This document shows, piece by piece, positions 6,468 to 14,091 of a DNA stretch of 38,072 nucleotides. The stretch covers positions 1 to 38,072 of the IMG/VR virus record IMGVR_UViG_3300032285_004560; one strand, given 5' to 3'. The notes under the pieces are model-generated. The model did no database searches and was not told where the DNA came from. It worked only from the letters and a program-made list of their open reading frames with translations. A program made the translations under genes and the position numbers. Every line of letters begins with the position of its first letter. The first letter of the stretch is position 1. The DNA comes from a virus.

Positions 6468-6623
6468 TTATTCGTCGTAAGTTTCTCCAGTGTATTGCTC
6501 CCACTCGCCAACTGTCATGATTGTTTTATACTCGCGACACAAGTGACAGATTACCTCGCTGACCTCAATGAAACAGTCAATGCAGATTGTTGTATCTTTT
6601 GGTGTGATTGTTGTAGTTGACAT
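6468..6623 (-). CDS. 51-residue zinc-knuckle protein
   Basis: MSTTTITPKD to TYDE. CIDC and CHLC knuckles (about residues 14 and 26) make one likely zinc site. The start overlaps the upstream stop (TAATG at 6621-6625), so it is coupled to 6623-6841. Function unknown. Confidence 0.7.
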   Translation of the reverse strand: MSTTTITPKDTTICIDCFIEVSEVICHLCREYKTIMTVGEWEQYTGETYDE

Positions 6624-6841
6624 TAGTCCACCTCAACGCTTTCACCGGCAAGGGTTGCGTTAGCAATTTCCATTAGTTCGTTTACAATTTTTAGCGTCGC
6701 GTTAGCCACCGCATAATTACGCTGACGTAGAAACTCATTCGCGGTCTCGCTTAGTAGCGCCGCGCAAGACACCAATGGCTCGGCAACTGATAGACAGTCT
6801 CCAACCTTATCGAAAGAGACTAGCGATTCGTTTGTTTTCAT
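6623..6841 (-). CDS. small helical protein of unknown function
   Basis: 72 aa, nearly all predicted helix (ALLSETANEFLRQRNYAVANATLKIVNELMEIANATLAG read as heptads). It could be an adaptor or oligomerising protein. Promoter at 6885-6912. It forms a two-gene operon with the zinc protein downstream. Confidence 0.7.
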   Translation of the reverse strand: MKTNESLVSFDKVGDCLSVAEPLVSCAALLSETANEFLRQRNYAVANATLKIVNELMEIANATLAGESVEVD

Positions 6842-6884
6842 AACTCCCTATTCTGTTAGCGATTTGCTAACTACTAAAAACGAT

Positions 6885-6912
6885 AACATACCAGACTGAC
6901 ATTTTGCGTCAA
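6885..6912 (-). promoter_or_regulatory. sigma70-like promoter of the 6468-6841 operon
   Basis: TTGACG (6912-6907), a 16-nt spacer, TATGTT (6890-6885) on the minus strand. Confidence 0.7.
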
Positions 6913-6977
6913 GTTTATAAAAAATTTTTTACGTGTTTTGCAAGCTGCAGGATCGTCCACTGATCCGAGAAAACGAA

Positions 6978-7002
6978 ACGCGCCAGGCACCAGCCTGACG
7001 CG
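6978..7002 (-). terminator. terminator after the 7021-7338 gene
   Basis: ACGCG-CAGG/CCTG-CGCGT stem on the minus strand followed by TTCGTTTTC. AGCTGC and GATC words lie just beyond it. Confidence 0.65.
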
Positions 7003-7020
7003 TCCCTTCCGCGAGCGCGA

Positions 7021-7338
7021 TTACTCTTCGTCTATGTAGTCTTCTTCTTCAGTGCACCACGCGTCTAGATGGTGATTGATAATAATTTCGCGAGCCGGTG
7101 CCCACGACTCTCCACGCCAAGTAATTTGGAATGGATTGCCATCACTGTCAACACCATCGAATGGCAAGTCAATTTTCCGGTCTAGGTCATCTTCCCAGTA
7201 AGCGTCGATTGCCTCGATGCAAGGTTGCACCATTACCTTAGGCACTGGCGGATAGTGATTACCTCTTAAGTGCCATTCGATTTGTTGCTCCATTGATACA
7301 CCACTAGTTGCGATGTCTATTGCTGTCATGTTGCCCAT
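7021..7338 (-). CDS. phage protein of unknown function
   Basis: 105 aa, strongly acidic C-terminus (CTEEEDYIDEE). The segment MEQQIEWHLRGNHYPPVP...CIEAIDAYWEDDLDRKIDLP is distinctive and of a type I associate with uncharacterised actinophage proteins. No enzyme motif is visible. AAAGGGG precedes the ATG. Monocistronic, with a TTGAAT/TACAAT promoter. Confidence 0.75.
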   Translation of the reverse strand: MGNMTAIDIATSGVSMEQQIEWHLRGNHYPPVPKVMVQPCIEAIDAYWEDDLDRKIDLPFDGVDSDGNPFQITWRGESWAPAREIIINHHLDAWCTEEEDYIDEE

Positions 7339-7366
7339 TATTATCCCCTTTCAATTGGATAACTTG

Positions 7367-7395
7367 ATTGTATGTCGTTTTGTAAAAATATTCAA
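7367..7395 (-). promoter_or_regulatory. sigma70-like promoter for the 7021-7338 gene
   Basis: TTGAAT (7395-7390), a 17-nt spacer, TACAAT (7372-7367) on the minus strand. Confidence 0.75.
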
Positions 7396-7412
7396 TTCGC
7401 CACGCAAAAAAG

Positions 7413-7438
7413 AAAAGGCGAGCCTAAGCCCGCCCTTT
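7413..7438 (-). terminator. terminator after the SSB gene
   Basis: AAAGGCG and CGCCCTTT arms with an inner GGGC/GCTC pairing; TTTTCTTTTTTG follows on the minus strand. Confidence 0.8.
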
Positions 7439-7447
7439 CTCTAATTG

Positions 7448-7840
7448 CTAAACTAATTCATCAACCGGCTCTGGGTCGCGAACCAAAACGGTGCGAGTGA
7501 AAACAGATGAACCCCAAGTCAAGTCGTGACCCAAGGCATCTGCCTCAACCTCGACCGAAGTTCCGGCGCGTTCACCATTATCCCAGTCGCGTACGCGTAG
7601 AATTCCGTGAACCATAATTCTGTCGCCCTTGTTCACCGAACCAGCCGAGTTGATTGCGAGTTGTTTGAATGCTGTAATCGTGTACCAATTAGTTTCGCCA
7701 TCAACCCACTTGTTTGCGGTGCGGTCGAAACGGCGAGTACTTGACGCCAAACGGAATGAAGTTATCGGCAAGCCGTCCTGTGTAATCAAGTGACGCGGTG
7801 TTGTAGCCACTAGTCCGGTGACTGAAATCATTTCTGACAT
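7448..7840 (-). CDS. ssb: single-stranded DNA-binding protein
   Basis: 130 aa from MSEMISVTG, with AAAGGG just upstream. The OB-fold pattern is clear: ISVTGLVATTPR at the start, FRLASSTRRFDR, WYTITAFKQLA, then KGDRIMVHGILRVRDW and VEVEADALGHDLTWG. The last segment is typical of actinobacterial SSB paralogues. The acidic C-terminal tip used for partner recruitment in classical SSBs is short (DPEPVDELV). It binds ssDNA during replication or recombination. It is a single-gene unit with a strong promoter (7878-7906). Confidence 0.93.
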   Translation of the reverse strand: MSEMISVTGLVATTPRHLITQDGLPITSFRLASSTRRFDRTANKWVDGETNWYTITAFKQLAINSAGSVNKGDRIMVHGILRVRDWDNGERAGTSVEVEADALGHDLTWGSSVFTRTVLVRDPEPVDELV

Positions 7841-7877
7841 TTTTTCCCTTTCAACAACCAATTTGATTGTTAGTTAG

Positions 7878-7906
7878 ATTGTACGCTATTTCTTTTTTAT
7901 GCGCAA
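7878..7906 (-). promoter_or_regulatory. sigma70-like promoter for ssb
   Basis: TTGCGC (7906-7901), a 17-nt spacer, TACAAT (7883-7878) on the minus strand. Confidence 0.8.
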
Positions 7907-7980
7907 GTTCCTACGAAACTTTTAATCAAGCGTGTCTCAGCTTTTTCACGATCCTTTTTTAGCTGCGCTAGGCAAAAGAA

Positions 7981-8004
7981 AACCCCCACCTTTCGGCAGG
8001 GGTT
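7981..8004 (-). terminator. terminator after the 8019-8492 gene
   Basis: AACCCC/GGGGTT arms and TTTTCTTTTG on the minus strand. Confidence 0.7.
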
Positions 8005-8018
8005 ATCTTAGTTAGCCA

Positions 8019-8492
8019 TTACCAACTTGACTGATACTCGAAGTCAAAGTCTGTGAATTTGGGATTACTCAAGATGCCCCCAAGTAATTCTGAAGTGTGC
8101 TTTACGCTGTCGTGATACCACTCGTCGTACTCTGTACCACCAAAGAAGAAACCACTTGTAGTCGGTAGTAGTTCATCTGCCTTAGTTGCGTTAGCCAGTA
8201 CCGCATCGCAAGCATCTTTCAACTCTTGAAGTTTCTCACGCTCAACGTAAGCCTTTTGACATTCGTCAATTCCGTCCTGAACATTCTTTACAAACCATTG
8301 GTGAATAGCGTTAGCCTTACGCCAATAGCCAACAGTGATTTTCAGTTCAGCACTAGGGCTTTCACCACTAAAGTCTGATTTTGATAAACCACTAACCGCA
8401 AGAATGTCTGCGTATGCTTTTTGCTCATCTTGCGATGAGAATGAATAGCCCGAAACATACCTGCGAGCCGATAGATACATGTCTAGTCCCAT
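8019..8492 (-). CDS. phage protein with MGLDMYL opening, function unknown
   Basis: 157 aa. Start at MGLDMYLSARRYV, because GGGGAA lies 7 nt upstream and because MGLDMYL is the usual N-terminus of this widespread phage/plasmid group. Other conserved pieces visible are YWRKANAIHQWFV, a Gly-Ile-Asp-x-Cys segment, LLPTTSGFFFGG and YDEWY. The group has no established activity. The single-gene unit has a TTGCGC/CATAAT promoter. Confidence 0.85.
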   Translation of the reverse strand: MGLDMYLSARRYVSGYSFSSQDEQKAYADILAVSGLSKSDFSGESPSAELKITVGYWRKANAIHQWFVKNVQDGIDECQKAYVEREKLQELKDACDAVLANATKADELLPTTSGFFFGGTEYDEWYHDSVKHTSELLGGILSNPKFTDFDFEYQSSW

Positions 8493-8538
8493 TTTATTTC
8501 CCCGTTCATTTTTAGAATGTGGATTTTTCCACAAGTGA

Positions 8539-8567
8539 ATTATGACATAGTTCGAATGAATGCGCAA
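8539..8567 (-). promoter_or_regulatory. sigma70-like promoter for the 8019-8492 gene
   Basis: TTGCGC (8567-8562), a 17-nt spacer, CATAAT (8544-8539) on the minus strand. Confidence 0.75.
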
Positions 8568-8587
8568 GTACATTCATTGAAAGTTTG

Positions 8588-8803
8588 CTAATTTTTTTCA
8601 GATATTTCCACGCTCAGCGAGTCGAACAGATCACCACGATAGACTAGGTTGCTAATGTCCTCGAAGGCAAGATCCTTACAGGTCGCCACGATCTCATCTT
8701 GCGTATAAGCTGCGAGTTCACCATCTTCATCAGTGAACATGTCCGCATGCTCGGTGTCTGGGTAAAACTCAAACACCACACCAATTTTAATAACCCTACT
8801 CAT
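8588..8803 (-). CDS. small acidic protein of unknown function
   Basis: 71 aa starting MSRVIKIGVVFEFYPD. The ATG overlaps the upstream stop (ATGAGTAG, 8-nt overlap), so it is translationally coupled to 8796-9149. Acidic alpha/beta protein with one Cys; not recognised. Confidence 0.75.
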   Translation of the reverse strand: MSRVIKIGVVFEFYPDTEHADMFTDEDGELAAYTQDEIVATCKDLAFEDISNLVYRGDLFDSLSVEISEKN

Positions 8804-9149
8804 CGTCCAGGTCCTCATCTGCATCGTCAATGAAAACAATTTCTAGGCGAGCCACGCGCTTACCCCAGCCCTCAGTTTCCTCGAAGTGTGCGTAGACCGG
8901 ATACATCCCGTCCCCGTATCCGGTGCTAGAAACTACACCCGCGCCTGCGTGCCCAGCTGCGAAGTTCAGTTGTCCAGCCTGCTTGTCTGTAAGTGTTGTC
9001 GAGCACGCGCCACCATACGAATAGTGACTCACGCCTGCCTCGCCAAAACCCTCTTTACCCCAGCCATTTAGATAACCAGGATCAGTGATAAGGATCTGCC
9101 CCGAGTCCACCGCGACATAGCCTATTAGTTGTGTGCTTGTAATTACCAT
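8796..9149 (-). CDS. phage protein with VDSGQ...DPGYL motif (DUF4241-like)
   Basis: 117 aa, start MVITSTQL, with AAAGGGG 8-9 nt upstream. YVAVDSGQILITDPGYL and later FAAGHAGAGVVSSTGYGDGMYPVY recall the DUF4241-type pattern of strand-turn-strand with DSG and DP elements, seen in uncharacterised proteins of phages and actinobacteria. Very Gly-rich core and acidic tail (DDADEDLDDE). Function unknown. Confidence 0.75.
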   Translation of the reverse strand: MVITSTQLIGYVAVDSGQILITDPGYLNGWGKEGFGEAGVSHYSYGGACSTTLTDKQAGQLNFAAGHAGAGVVSSTGYGDGMYPVYAHFEETEGWGKRVARLEIVFIDDADEDLDDE

Positions 9150-9180
9150 TTGGTATCCCCTTTCTCGAGATACCACAACC

Positions 9181-9498
9181 CTACCCTAAATCGGCGTATT
9201 CGTCAATAACTGTGTAAAGAGATTCTGGCGTGTCCGGAATGTCCAAGCCAGCCATCCGCAAAGCTGCACGCATTACGATCTCATGTGGTGCGACACCTAA
9301 GCCCGCTATGATCACTTGATTCAAAAACTCTGAACCAATCTCTTTCTTGCCCCTTTCTATCTCGGATAGAAAACCAAGCGAGATTGACGCTTGTTTTGAA
9401 ACAGTCCGTAGAGATAATCCCTGGGCAAGCCGTTCCTCGCGAAGAATCTCTCCGAGTGCACTCCTAAGGATCATCTCATTTTCGTATGTGTTTGTCAT
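9181..9498 (-). CDS. ClgR-like XRE-family transcriptional regulator
   Basis: 105 aa from MTNTYENEM. The helix-turn-helix is at about residues 11-66: LGEILREERLAQGLSLRTVSKQASIS followed by LGFLSEIERGKKEIGSE. The LG-x2-LR-x2-R-x-AQG-x-(S/T)LR-x-VS and SEIERGKKE-x2-SE pattern matches ClgR/PopR regulators, which in actinobacteria activate clp protease and related stress genes. Here a C-terminal tail of about 40 residues ends in DIPDTPESLYTVIDEYADLG. The start is set by a promoter whose TACACT ends 6 nt before this ATG, making a nearly leaderless message. A phage copy could redirect host Clp proteolysis, which is inference. Confidence 0.85.
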   Translation of the reverse strand: MTNTYENEMILRSALGEILREERLAQGLSLRTVSKQASISLGFLSEIERGKKEIGSEFLNQVIIAGLGVAPHEIVMRAALRMAGLDIPDTPESLYTVIDEYADLG

Positions 9499-9504
9499 AG
9501 GCAT

Positions 9505-9534
9505 AGTGTAAGCGTAAAAAGCTCGCCGTGTCAA
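9505..9534 (-). promoter_or_regulatory. consensus promoter giving a near-leaderless ClgR-like transcript
   Basis: TTGACA (9534-9529), an 18-nt spacer, TACACT (9510-9505). Six bases separate the -10 box from the ATG at 9498, and an in-frame ATG at 9504 directly abuts it. Confidence 0.75.
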
Positions 9535-9552
9535 ATAGCACGCCGTAAAGAA

Positions 9553-9584
9553 AAACACCGACAACTTTCGTCGCCGGTGCTTTC
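9553..9584 (-). terminator. terminator after the Api92-like gene
   Basis: CACCG/CGGTG outer pairing with an inner CGAC/GTCG-type pairing; TTTTTC on the minus strand. Confidence 0.65.
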
Positions 9585-9594
9585 CGTAAAGCTG

Positions 9595-10437
9595 CTATGC
9601 CACTGGGAATAATCGCTTGTTTGTATCAAGGTCTTTCACGAAGATAGAACTTTCGTCCGCTTGTGTAATTCCCTCGCCCAAATCAAGAACCACGCCAGCC
9701 AGCCTCTGACCGGCAATTTCCCACGCCTCTTCTGCGTTCGCCGCTTTGACATACATAGTCTGCTCAATAACTACCGCATAAGTTTCATTTGGGCGTGGGC
9801 AATCTTCAAACCAATACTCTTGGTCATCATCTCCATCACCGCAATTACAGTTCTCTTCACGCCCGAGTGCCACATAGTCTGCGTGGCTTTGCGGAATGTC
9901 CCACTCCTTGGTCAAAGAGAACTCGCCATTCATACCAGTAGCCTCGATACCCCAGCCTTGCTCTTCTTCGGCATAGAACTGAAACTCCAGCGTTGGGTGT
10001 TGCTCCACCATTGCGATAAACGCCCCCTCGGCTACTGACCAAGGTGTGTTGAAGTTGTAATGAAGTTGTTGCTCTTTGTCTTGAATGTTGTCTGCCATAG
10101 ACACATCACTTGCGTCCCACTTACAACCCCACTCACGAACATTCCAGTCATACCAGCCATCACCTGAGAACTTTAGGTCGTGAACCATTTTCTGTTCTGC
10201 TGTCCAGCCCTCGTAGCCCTCCGGCTTAGTCCCACTTGAACTTGCAAAATAAGCGTGCTTATTATCTGGCTCTTTGAAGTTCCAGAACGACAACTCCTGA
10301 GTGTCTCCATCTGAATACTCCAGCACGCCATCATTTGAAATACCATTTGGTGCTAAGCGAGCTGCCTTATCACGAAACGCAATCAAGTCCTCACGCTCGC
10401 CAGTGATAATCACATTGTTATAAACCCAGTTTGGCAT
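9595..10437 (-). CDS. Api92-like protein with ferredoxin-like fold
   Basis: 280 aa from MPNWVYNNVIITG. The hallmark blocks are MPNWVYNN at the start, WYDWNVREWGCKWDA (about residue 105), NFNTPWSVAEG, and FQFYAEEEQGWG. These identify the Api92-like family found on phages and plasmids, whose molecular activity is not established. After residue 190 a CNCGDGDDD acidic loop and a separate C-terminal domain (YAVVIEQTMYVKAANAEEAWEIAGQRL) resemble the 15242-15397 protein in its strand-then-EEA-helix pattern. The ATG shares one base with the upstream stop (TAATG). Confidence 0.88.
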   Translation of the reverse strand: MPNWVYNNVIITGEREDLIAFRDKAARLAPNGISNDGVLEYSDGDTQELSFWNFKEPDNKHAYFASSSGTKPEGYEGWTAEQKMVHDLKFSGDGWYDWNVREWGCKWDASDVSMADNIQDKEQQLHYNFNTPWSVAEGAFIAMVEQHPTLEFQFYAEEEQGWGIEATGMNGEFSLTKEWDIPQSHADYVALGREENCNCGDGDDDQEYWFEDCPRPNETYAVVIEQTMYVKAANAEEAWEIAGQRLAGVVLDLGEGITQADESSIFVKDLDTNKRLFPVA

Positions 10438-10685
10438 TATGACCACACCCCTTTCATTTCATCCATTTGATTTTCAGCGATAAGTTTTTCGATAACCTCG
10501 CCAGCAAACATCTTTGTAAGAACTATGCGATTTAGTAATTCCTCATCTCCTAAGTCCCGAGCGATACGCTCTACGATTCCCAAAGCCTGATACATAGTTG
10601 GGTCTGCGTATCCCTCTTGACAATAAGATTCCACCAAAGCACCCAAGACAGCAATCGCTACCCGAGCCATTTCCCGTTCTTCCAT
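10437..10685 (-). CDS. small helical protein of unknown function
   Basis: 82 aa with GAAAGGGG upstream. All-helical prediction (AVLGALVESYCQEGYADPTMYQALGIVERIARDLGDEELLNRIVLTKMF). First gene of a two-gene operon with the Api92-like protein. A TTGATT/TACGCT promoter candidate lies near 10715-10745. Confidence 0.75.
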   Translation of the reverse strand: MEEREMARVAIAVLGALVESYCQEGYADPTMYQALGIVERIARDLGDEELLNRIVLTKMFAGEVIEKLIAENQMDEMKGVWS

Positions 10686-10932
10686 TTTTATCCCCTTTCA
10701 TTGGATACCCCAAGCGTAGCATAATCCTCTGACAAATCAAGCAACTTTCGACAAAAATTTGGATCCGTTTTTCAAAGCTGCGGGCATGAGTCTAGTGATC
10801 GTAAAAAGCTTTTCGCGCAACCGGGTAATTGCCAGGCTACCTAACTTCCCACGATCACGTGAACCGTCTTCATTCGAAGTCTGCCCGTAGGGGAAACTAC
10901 TAACGAACTTGTGATCCGTTTACGGATAAGCG

Positions 10933-10966
10933 AAACCCCTCTGACTTGGGGGAAGTCAAAGGGGTC
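10933..10966 (-). terminator. second terminator downstream of the VWA gene
   Basis: ACCCCT-TGACTT/AAGTCA-AGGGGT stem with single mismatch and GGGGG loop; TTTCGC on the minus strand. Confidence 0.7.
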
Positions 10967-10993
10967 TCTATCCGTTGAGAGAGCGATTTTATT

Positions 10994-11018
10994 TTTAGAA
11001 AGGGGATTGCTCAATCCC
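10994..11018 (-). terminator. first terminator downstream of the VWA gene
   Basis: GGGATTG/CAATCCC 7-bp stem, with CCTTTCTAAAAA following on the minus strand. Confidence 0.55.
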
Positions 11019-11061
11019 AACGGAGTTCTTTACAGCACGCCGTCTTATGCGCTCGCCGTCA

Positions 11062-12840
11062 TTAGGCACTCACTTTCGCAAGTGCCTCTGACGCAGACCG
11101 TCCAATCTCTAAGGCGATTTGTTCTACATCAAGTCCGTCAAGGTGAACTCCGCTTGCCGTTGCTTTCATAATCTCTTTCGCACCGTGAGACATACACGCC
11201 TTTGGGGTAATGAACAGAACAGCCACGCCGTTTTGCTCGCACGCCCTCATTACATTCTTTGCGTGTTCCGTTTCGTTTCCGGTGTAGTTTCCGTCCGACA
11301 CGATTACCAAGATACGCACGCCGTTTCCGTATGAAAGATTGAGCGAACCGTCCAACGCCATGAACGCCTTGTGAAACATCTCCGTTCCGTCCGGTGCGGA
11401 ATAGACAGAAACCTTGTCCAACTTCTGACCGACTTTGAGAGTTGGGAAAACATCAGAACCGTAATAGACCATAGCGGTCTTTGCCTGAATACGGCGACCA
11501 GCCTCTGACATCACCCAAGCCGTAGTCGCCATGCTTTCCATAGCCGAACCCATAGAACCACTAATGTCCACCATGATTCCCATGCTTAGGGTTGGGTCGT
11601 CTGTGTGTTTGCGAGTTGTCTTACGCCATGCTGGGGCAAGTTCACGAACGCCCTTTGATTCCAATGCCTTGTTCTGAATTGCCACACGAGTTTTCAGACG
11701 ACCAACTGGCTCGTGAGATTTCACGACAGTTTCAGAACGCTCACGATACTTTGCCTTTTCCAACATCTGACCAATCTTGACAGCAGACGCACGCTCGTTT
11801 GAATTTGGATTGCGTTGTTCCATGAGAGACGAACGAGACGCAGAACCCAAAGAGCCATTTGACTTTGACATCACTTCGTCAGATTCCTTTTTCGCCTCGT
11901 TCTTTTTCTTGGTCGCACTTTGTTTTTCAGAAACTTCTTTTTTCCAATCCTCGCTCATTTGTTGGTCAGCCAAATCCATAGCGACTGAAACGCTAGTGCC
12001 ACTTGCGTCCTCGCCAAGTGCCTCAATCAAATCTTTCACGAACTCTGGGAGTGAACCAGCACCACCATTTTTACCCTCTGGGTCTTTGGTGTCCAAAATC
12101 TCTACCCACTTGCGAGCGATTTCTAATCCAGCCAATGTCGCACCATTACGAAGTTGTTGGAACTCACACCACAACGCACGAAGTTCGTCAAAAAGTTCCT
12201 CGCCCAAAATCTCCAACGCCTTGTCGTAAGTTGTCGCAACATCTGACAACTTCACAACGCCAGCGTCCACACGAGCGAGAGCAAGTCCAGCCAAGTGAGC
12301 CATGACACGAACTTCACTAATCTTGGTCAAGCGTTCCTCATCAAGTTCACCTAACGCAAGACCCAAAGCAGACGCACGCAAGAACAACTGATTCTGTGGC
12401 ATTTCGATTACGCCATAACGCTCAATGCGAGATTCCTCTAAAAGGAAAAATGCCTCTACAACAGCATTGTCTTTTTCAGACGCAAGTAAATCTTTATCCC
12501 ACTTATCTGAATAGCGAGCGTGAAGTGCCTCGTGATAAATCACGCCAACAGGTTCTGCCACTTCGTATTGGTTCTCACGCTTACGCAAGTCGCCAATCAT
12601 TTGTGGAGTTGTTGCTTTACCAAAAGCACCCTCTAGGTTGATTTCAATTTCAGCAGTATCGCCAATGAAACACGCAATAGCCTGACCCATTCCTGCGTCA
12701 GTTCCTGCGTAGACAGCCAAGTCAGAACGACCTGACCATGCGTTAGCAAGTTCGCCAATCTGCGAACAAGTTGGTAGCCACTCGCTAGGTGTCGCACTCT
12801 TGCGACTTGCTAGACGAGATTCTGAAACATAGTGAGACAT
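11062..12840 (-). CDS. CobT-like VWA protein with N-terminal HExxH domain
   Basis: 592 aa. Residues 90-180 contain YHEALH (His103, Glu104, His107), a zinc-metallopeptidase signature followed by a Glu-rich helix (EAFFLLEESRIERYG), as in DUF2201/VWA-like peptidase domains. Residues 265-350 are charged and low-complexity (KKKNEAKKESDEVMSKSNGS). A von Willebrand A domain starts near residue 405, with MIDAS motif DISGSMGS (Asp415), a later Thr (DGTEMF) and VSDGNYTG. Annotators often call these CobT in phages because they pair with a CobS-like AAA+ ATPase, as here (13041-14063). Cobalamin synthesis is unlikely, since no cobalt-chelatase partners are present. An ATPase-driven remodelling complex is the better guess. 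It has its own TTGCGC/TACAAT promoter. Confidence 0.88.
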   Translation of the reverse strand: MSHYVSESRLASRKSATPSEWLPTCSQIGELANAWSGRSDLAVYAGTDAGMGQAIACFIGDTAEIEINLEGAFGKATTPQMIGDLRKRENQYEVAEPVGVIYHEALHARYSDKWDKDLLASEKDNAVVEAFFLLEESRIERYGVIEMPQNQLFLRASALGLALGELDEERLTKISEVRVMAHLAGLALARVDAGVVKLSDVATTYDKALEILGEELFDELRALWCEFQQLRNGATLAGLEIARKWVEILDTKDPEGKNGGAGSLPEFVKDLIEALGEDASGTSVSVAMDLADQQMSEDWKKEVSEKQSATKKKNEAKKESDEVMSKSNGSLGSASRSSLMEQRNPNSNERASAVKIGQMLEKAKYRERSETVVKSHEPVGRLKTRVAIQNKALESKGVRELAPAWRKTTRKHTDDPTLSMGIMVDISGSMGSAMESMATTAWVMSEAGRRIQAKTAMVYYGSDVFPTLKVGQKLDKVSVYSAPDGTEMFHKAFMALDGSLNLSYGNGVRILVIVSDGNYTGNETEHAKNVMRACEQNGVAVLFITPKACMSHGAKEIMKATASGVHLDGLDVEQIALEIGRSASEALAKVSA

Positions 12841-12869
12841 TTGTTAGCCCTTTCTAAAAGCGTAAGACG

Positions 12870-12899
12870 ATTGTAGCACCTAATCACAAAAAGGCGCAA
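12870..12899 (-). promoter_or_regulatory. sigma70-like promoter for the VWA gene
   Basis: TTGCGC (12899-12894), an 18-nt spacer, TACAAT (12875-12870) on the minus strand. Confidence 0.75.
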
Positions 12900-12985
12900 G
12901 TCCATAAATGGATCAGTTTTTCGTGTCTAGCTGCAGACCTCTAGTGATCGTGAGAAAAGCTTTCGCACCTGGGTCAAGGCAAAAG

Positions 12986-13014
12986 AAAAAGGCACGAGAC
13001 CGAAGTCTCGCACC
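12986..13014 (-). terminator. terminator after the MoxR/CobS-like gene
   Basis: CGAGAC/GTCTCG with GGC/GCC-like flanks and CTTTTTCTTTTG on the minus strand. AGCTGC and GATC words follow. It separates the VWA gene into its own transcription unit. Confidence 0.8.
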
Positions 13015-13040
13015 TTTCCTTTTTTTAGTAGGACTAACCA

Positions 13041-14063
13041 CTAAATCTTTGCCGGACGACACTCCTCACCGAAAACACGAGTGAAAACATCTGCCACAAC
13101 CGGACGGTCAATTTCTGGAGAACTTGCGAGCAAGTTTGCGATTGCGAACTTAGTTCCAAAGATTTCAACCAAATCCCTAAACGCCAAAAGTTCACGCATT
13201 TGTGGAGACCACATTGTTTCACCATTGGCTTGTTTCTTTGCCAAGTTCTGTGCGACTGAAACAGCAGTAGCAGGAACGCCCAACTTCTTTGCCAAGTTCC
13301 AATCAGTAGTCATTTCGACCTGAACTGTGAAACGAGATAGCAACGCCTCTGAAAGACGAACTCCCGGTGCGTTTGGGTTAGTCGCACCAATCACGAAAAA
13401 TCCCTCTTTCGCTTTCACAATTCCACGCTCGGGGTTTTGTGTGATTGAGATTTCTTTGCGTCCGTCCATGAGACCATAAACAGCCGAAAGAACTTTCGGG
13501 TCAATCAAACCAATTTCGTCAATGAGCAAAACTTTTCCTTGCTCGGCAGATTTCACCAATGCGCCGTCCACCCATTCGAACGCACCACTTGGGGTTTGAA
13601 CATAACCACCAATGAAGTCCGAAAGTTCGGTGTCGCCAGAACCTAGAACTGTGTAAAGGTCATTTGGAAAAGCACCCTCTACCAAAGCAGTTTTTCCAGT
13701 TCCGGGTGCGCCATAAAGCAGAACATACTGATTCGCCTCACGAGCCTTACGCAGAACTTCAATGTCTGTGTGTTCTCCCCATGAGCGAGAGTAGTAGTCC
13801 TGACCATTTGGGCGAGCGTATTTTTCCACGCCCTCTAGTGCCGAAACATTTACCACTTTGTTTGCCTTTACTTTTGGAATAGCAGTTCCAACTTTAGCAC
13901 GCACTTTTGCCTTAGCACTTTCCGGCATTAGCGAAAGCAGACCAGCAGGAACGCTAGTTGGGTCAGCGTGCTGGACAGCAACTCCATAAACGAGTGAAGT
14001 CAGGTCTGTGAACAAATCGTCAATCGAAAGTTCGTCCAATGTTTTTTCTGTGTAGTTTGTCAT
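13041..14063 (-). CDS. MoxR/CobS-type AAA+ ATPase
   Basis: 340 aa. The AAA+ core spans residues 95-300: Walker A GAPGTGKT (118-125), Walker B VLLIDE (178-183), sensor-1 in GATNPN (Asn229), and Arg244 in LLSRF as the probable arginine finger. A Val/Lys-rich linker (residues 50-75) precedes it. MoxR-family ATPases typically remodel complexes together with a VWA partner, and one is encoded next (11062-12840). It follows 14092-14589 by 28 bp in the same operon. The name CobS is common for phage versions, but a role in cobalamin synthesis is not supported by context. Confidence 0.93.
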   Translation of the reverse strand: MTNYTEKTLDELSIDDLFTDLTSLVYGVAVQHADPTSVPAGLLSLMPESAKAKVRAKVGTAIPKVKANKVVNVSALEGVEKYARPNGQDYYSRSWGEHTDIEVLRKAREANQYVLLYGAPGTGKTALVEGAFPNDLYTVLGSGDTELSDFIGGYVQTPSGAFEWVDGALVKSAEQGKVLLIDEIGLIDPKVLSAVYGLMDGRKEISITQNPERGIVKAKEGFFVIGATNPNAPGVRLSEALLSRFTVQVEMTTDWNLAKKLGVPATAVSVAQNLAKKQANGETMWSPQMRELLAFRDLVEIFGTKFAIANLLASSPEIDRPVVADVFTRVFGEECRPAKI

Positions 14064-14091
14064 TTTGATTAGTCCTTAGTTTTCGTTTTGA

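Larger units (their letters stand above)
10697..11061. other. 365-bp intergenic region with several hairpins and no gene
   Basis: The region holds an AGCTGC/GATC element (10775-10800), an inverted pair GTGATCGT...ACGATCAC (around 10795 and 10850), TCCGTTTACGGA (10916-10927), two terminator hairpins, and two copies of the CWSGCCG motif next to the end of the VWA gene. No open frame has a ribosome site. The spacing of two terminators, as at 1817/2212, leaves room for a short noncoding transcript between them. Confidence 0.5.

Noticed and set aside
11062-14063. Cobaltochelatase for cobalamin synthesis (CobS/CobT)
   Set aside because: No other cobalamin gene is present, and the VWA protein has an HExxH domain; MoxR-VWA remodelling fits better.
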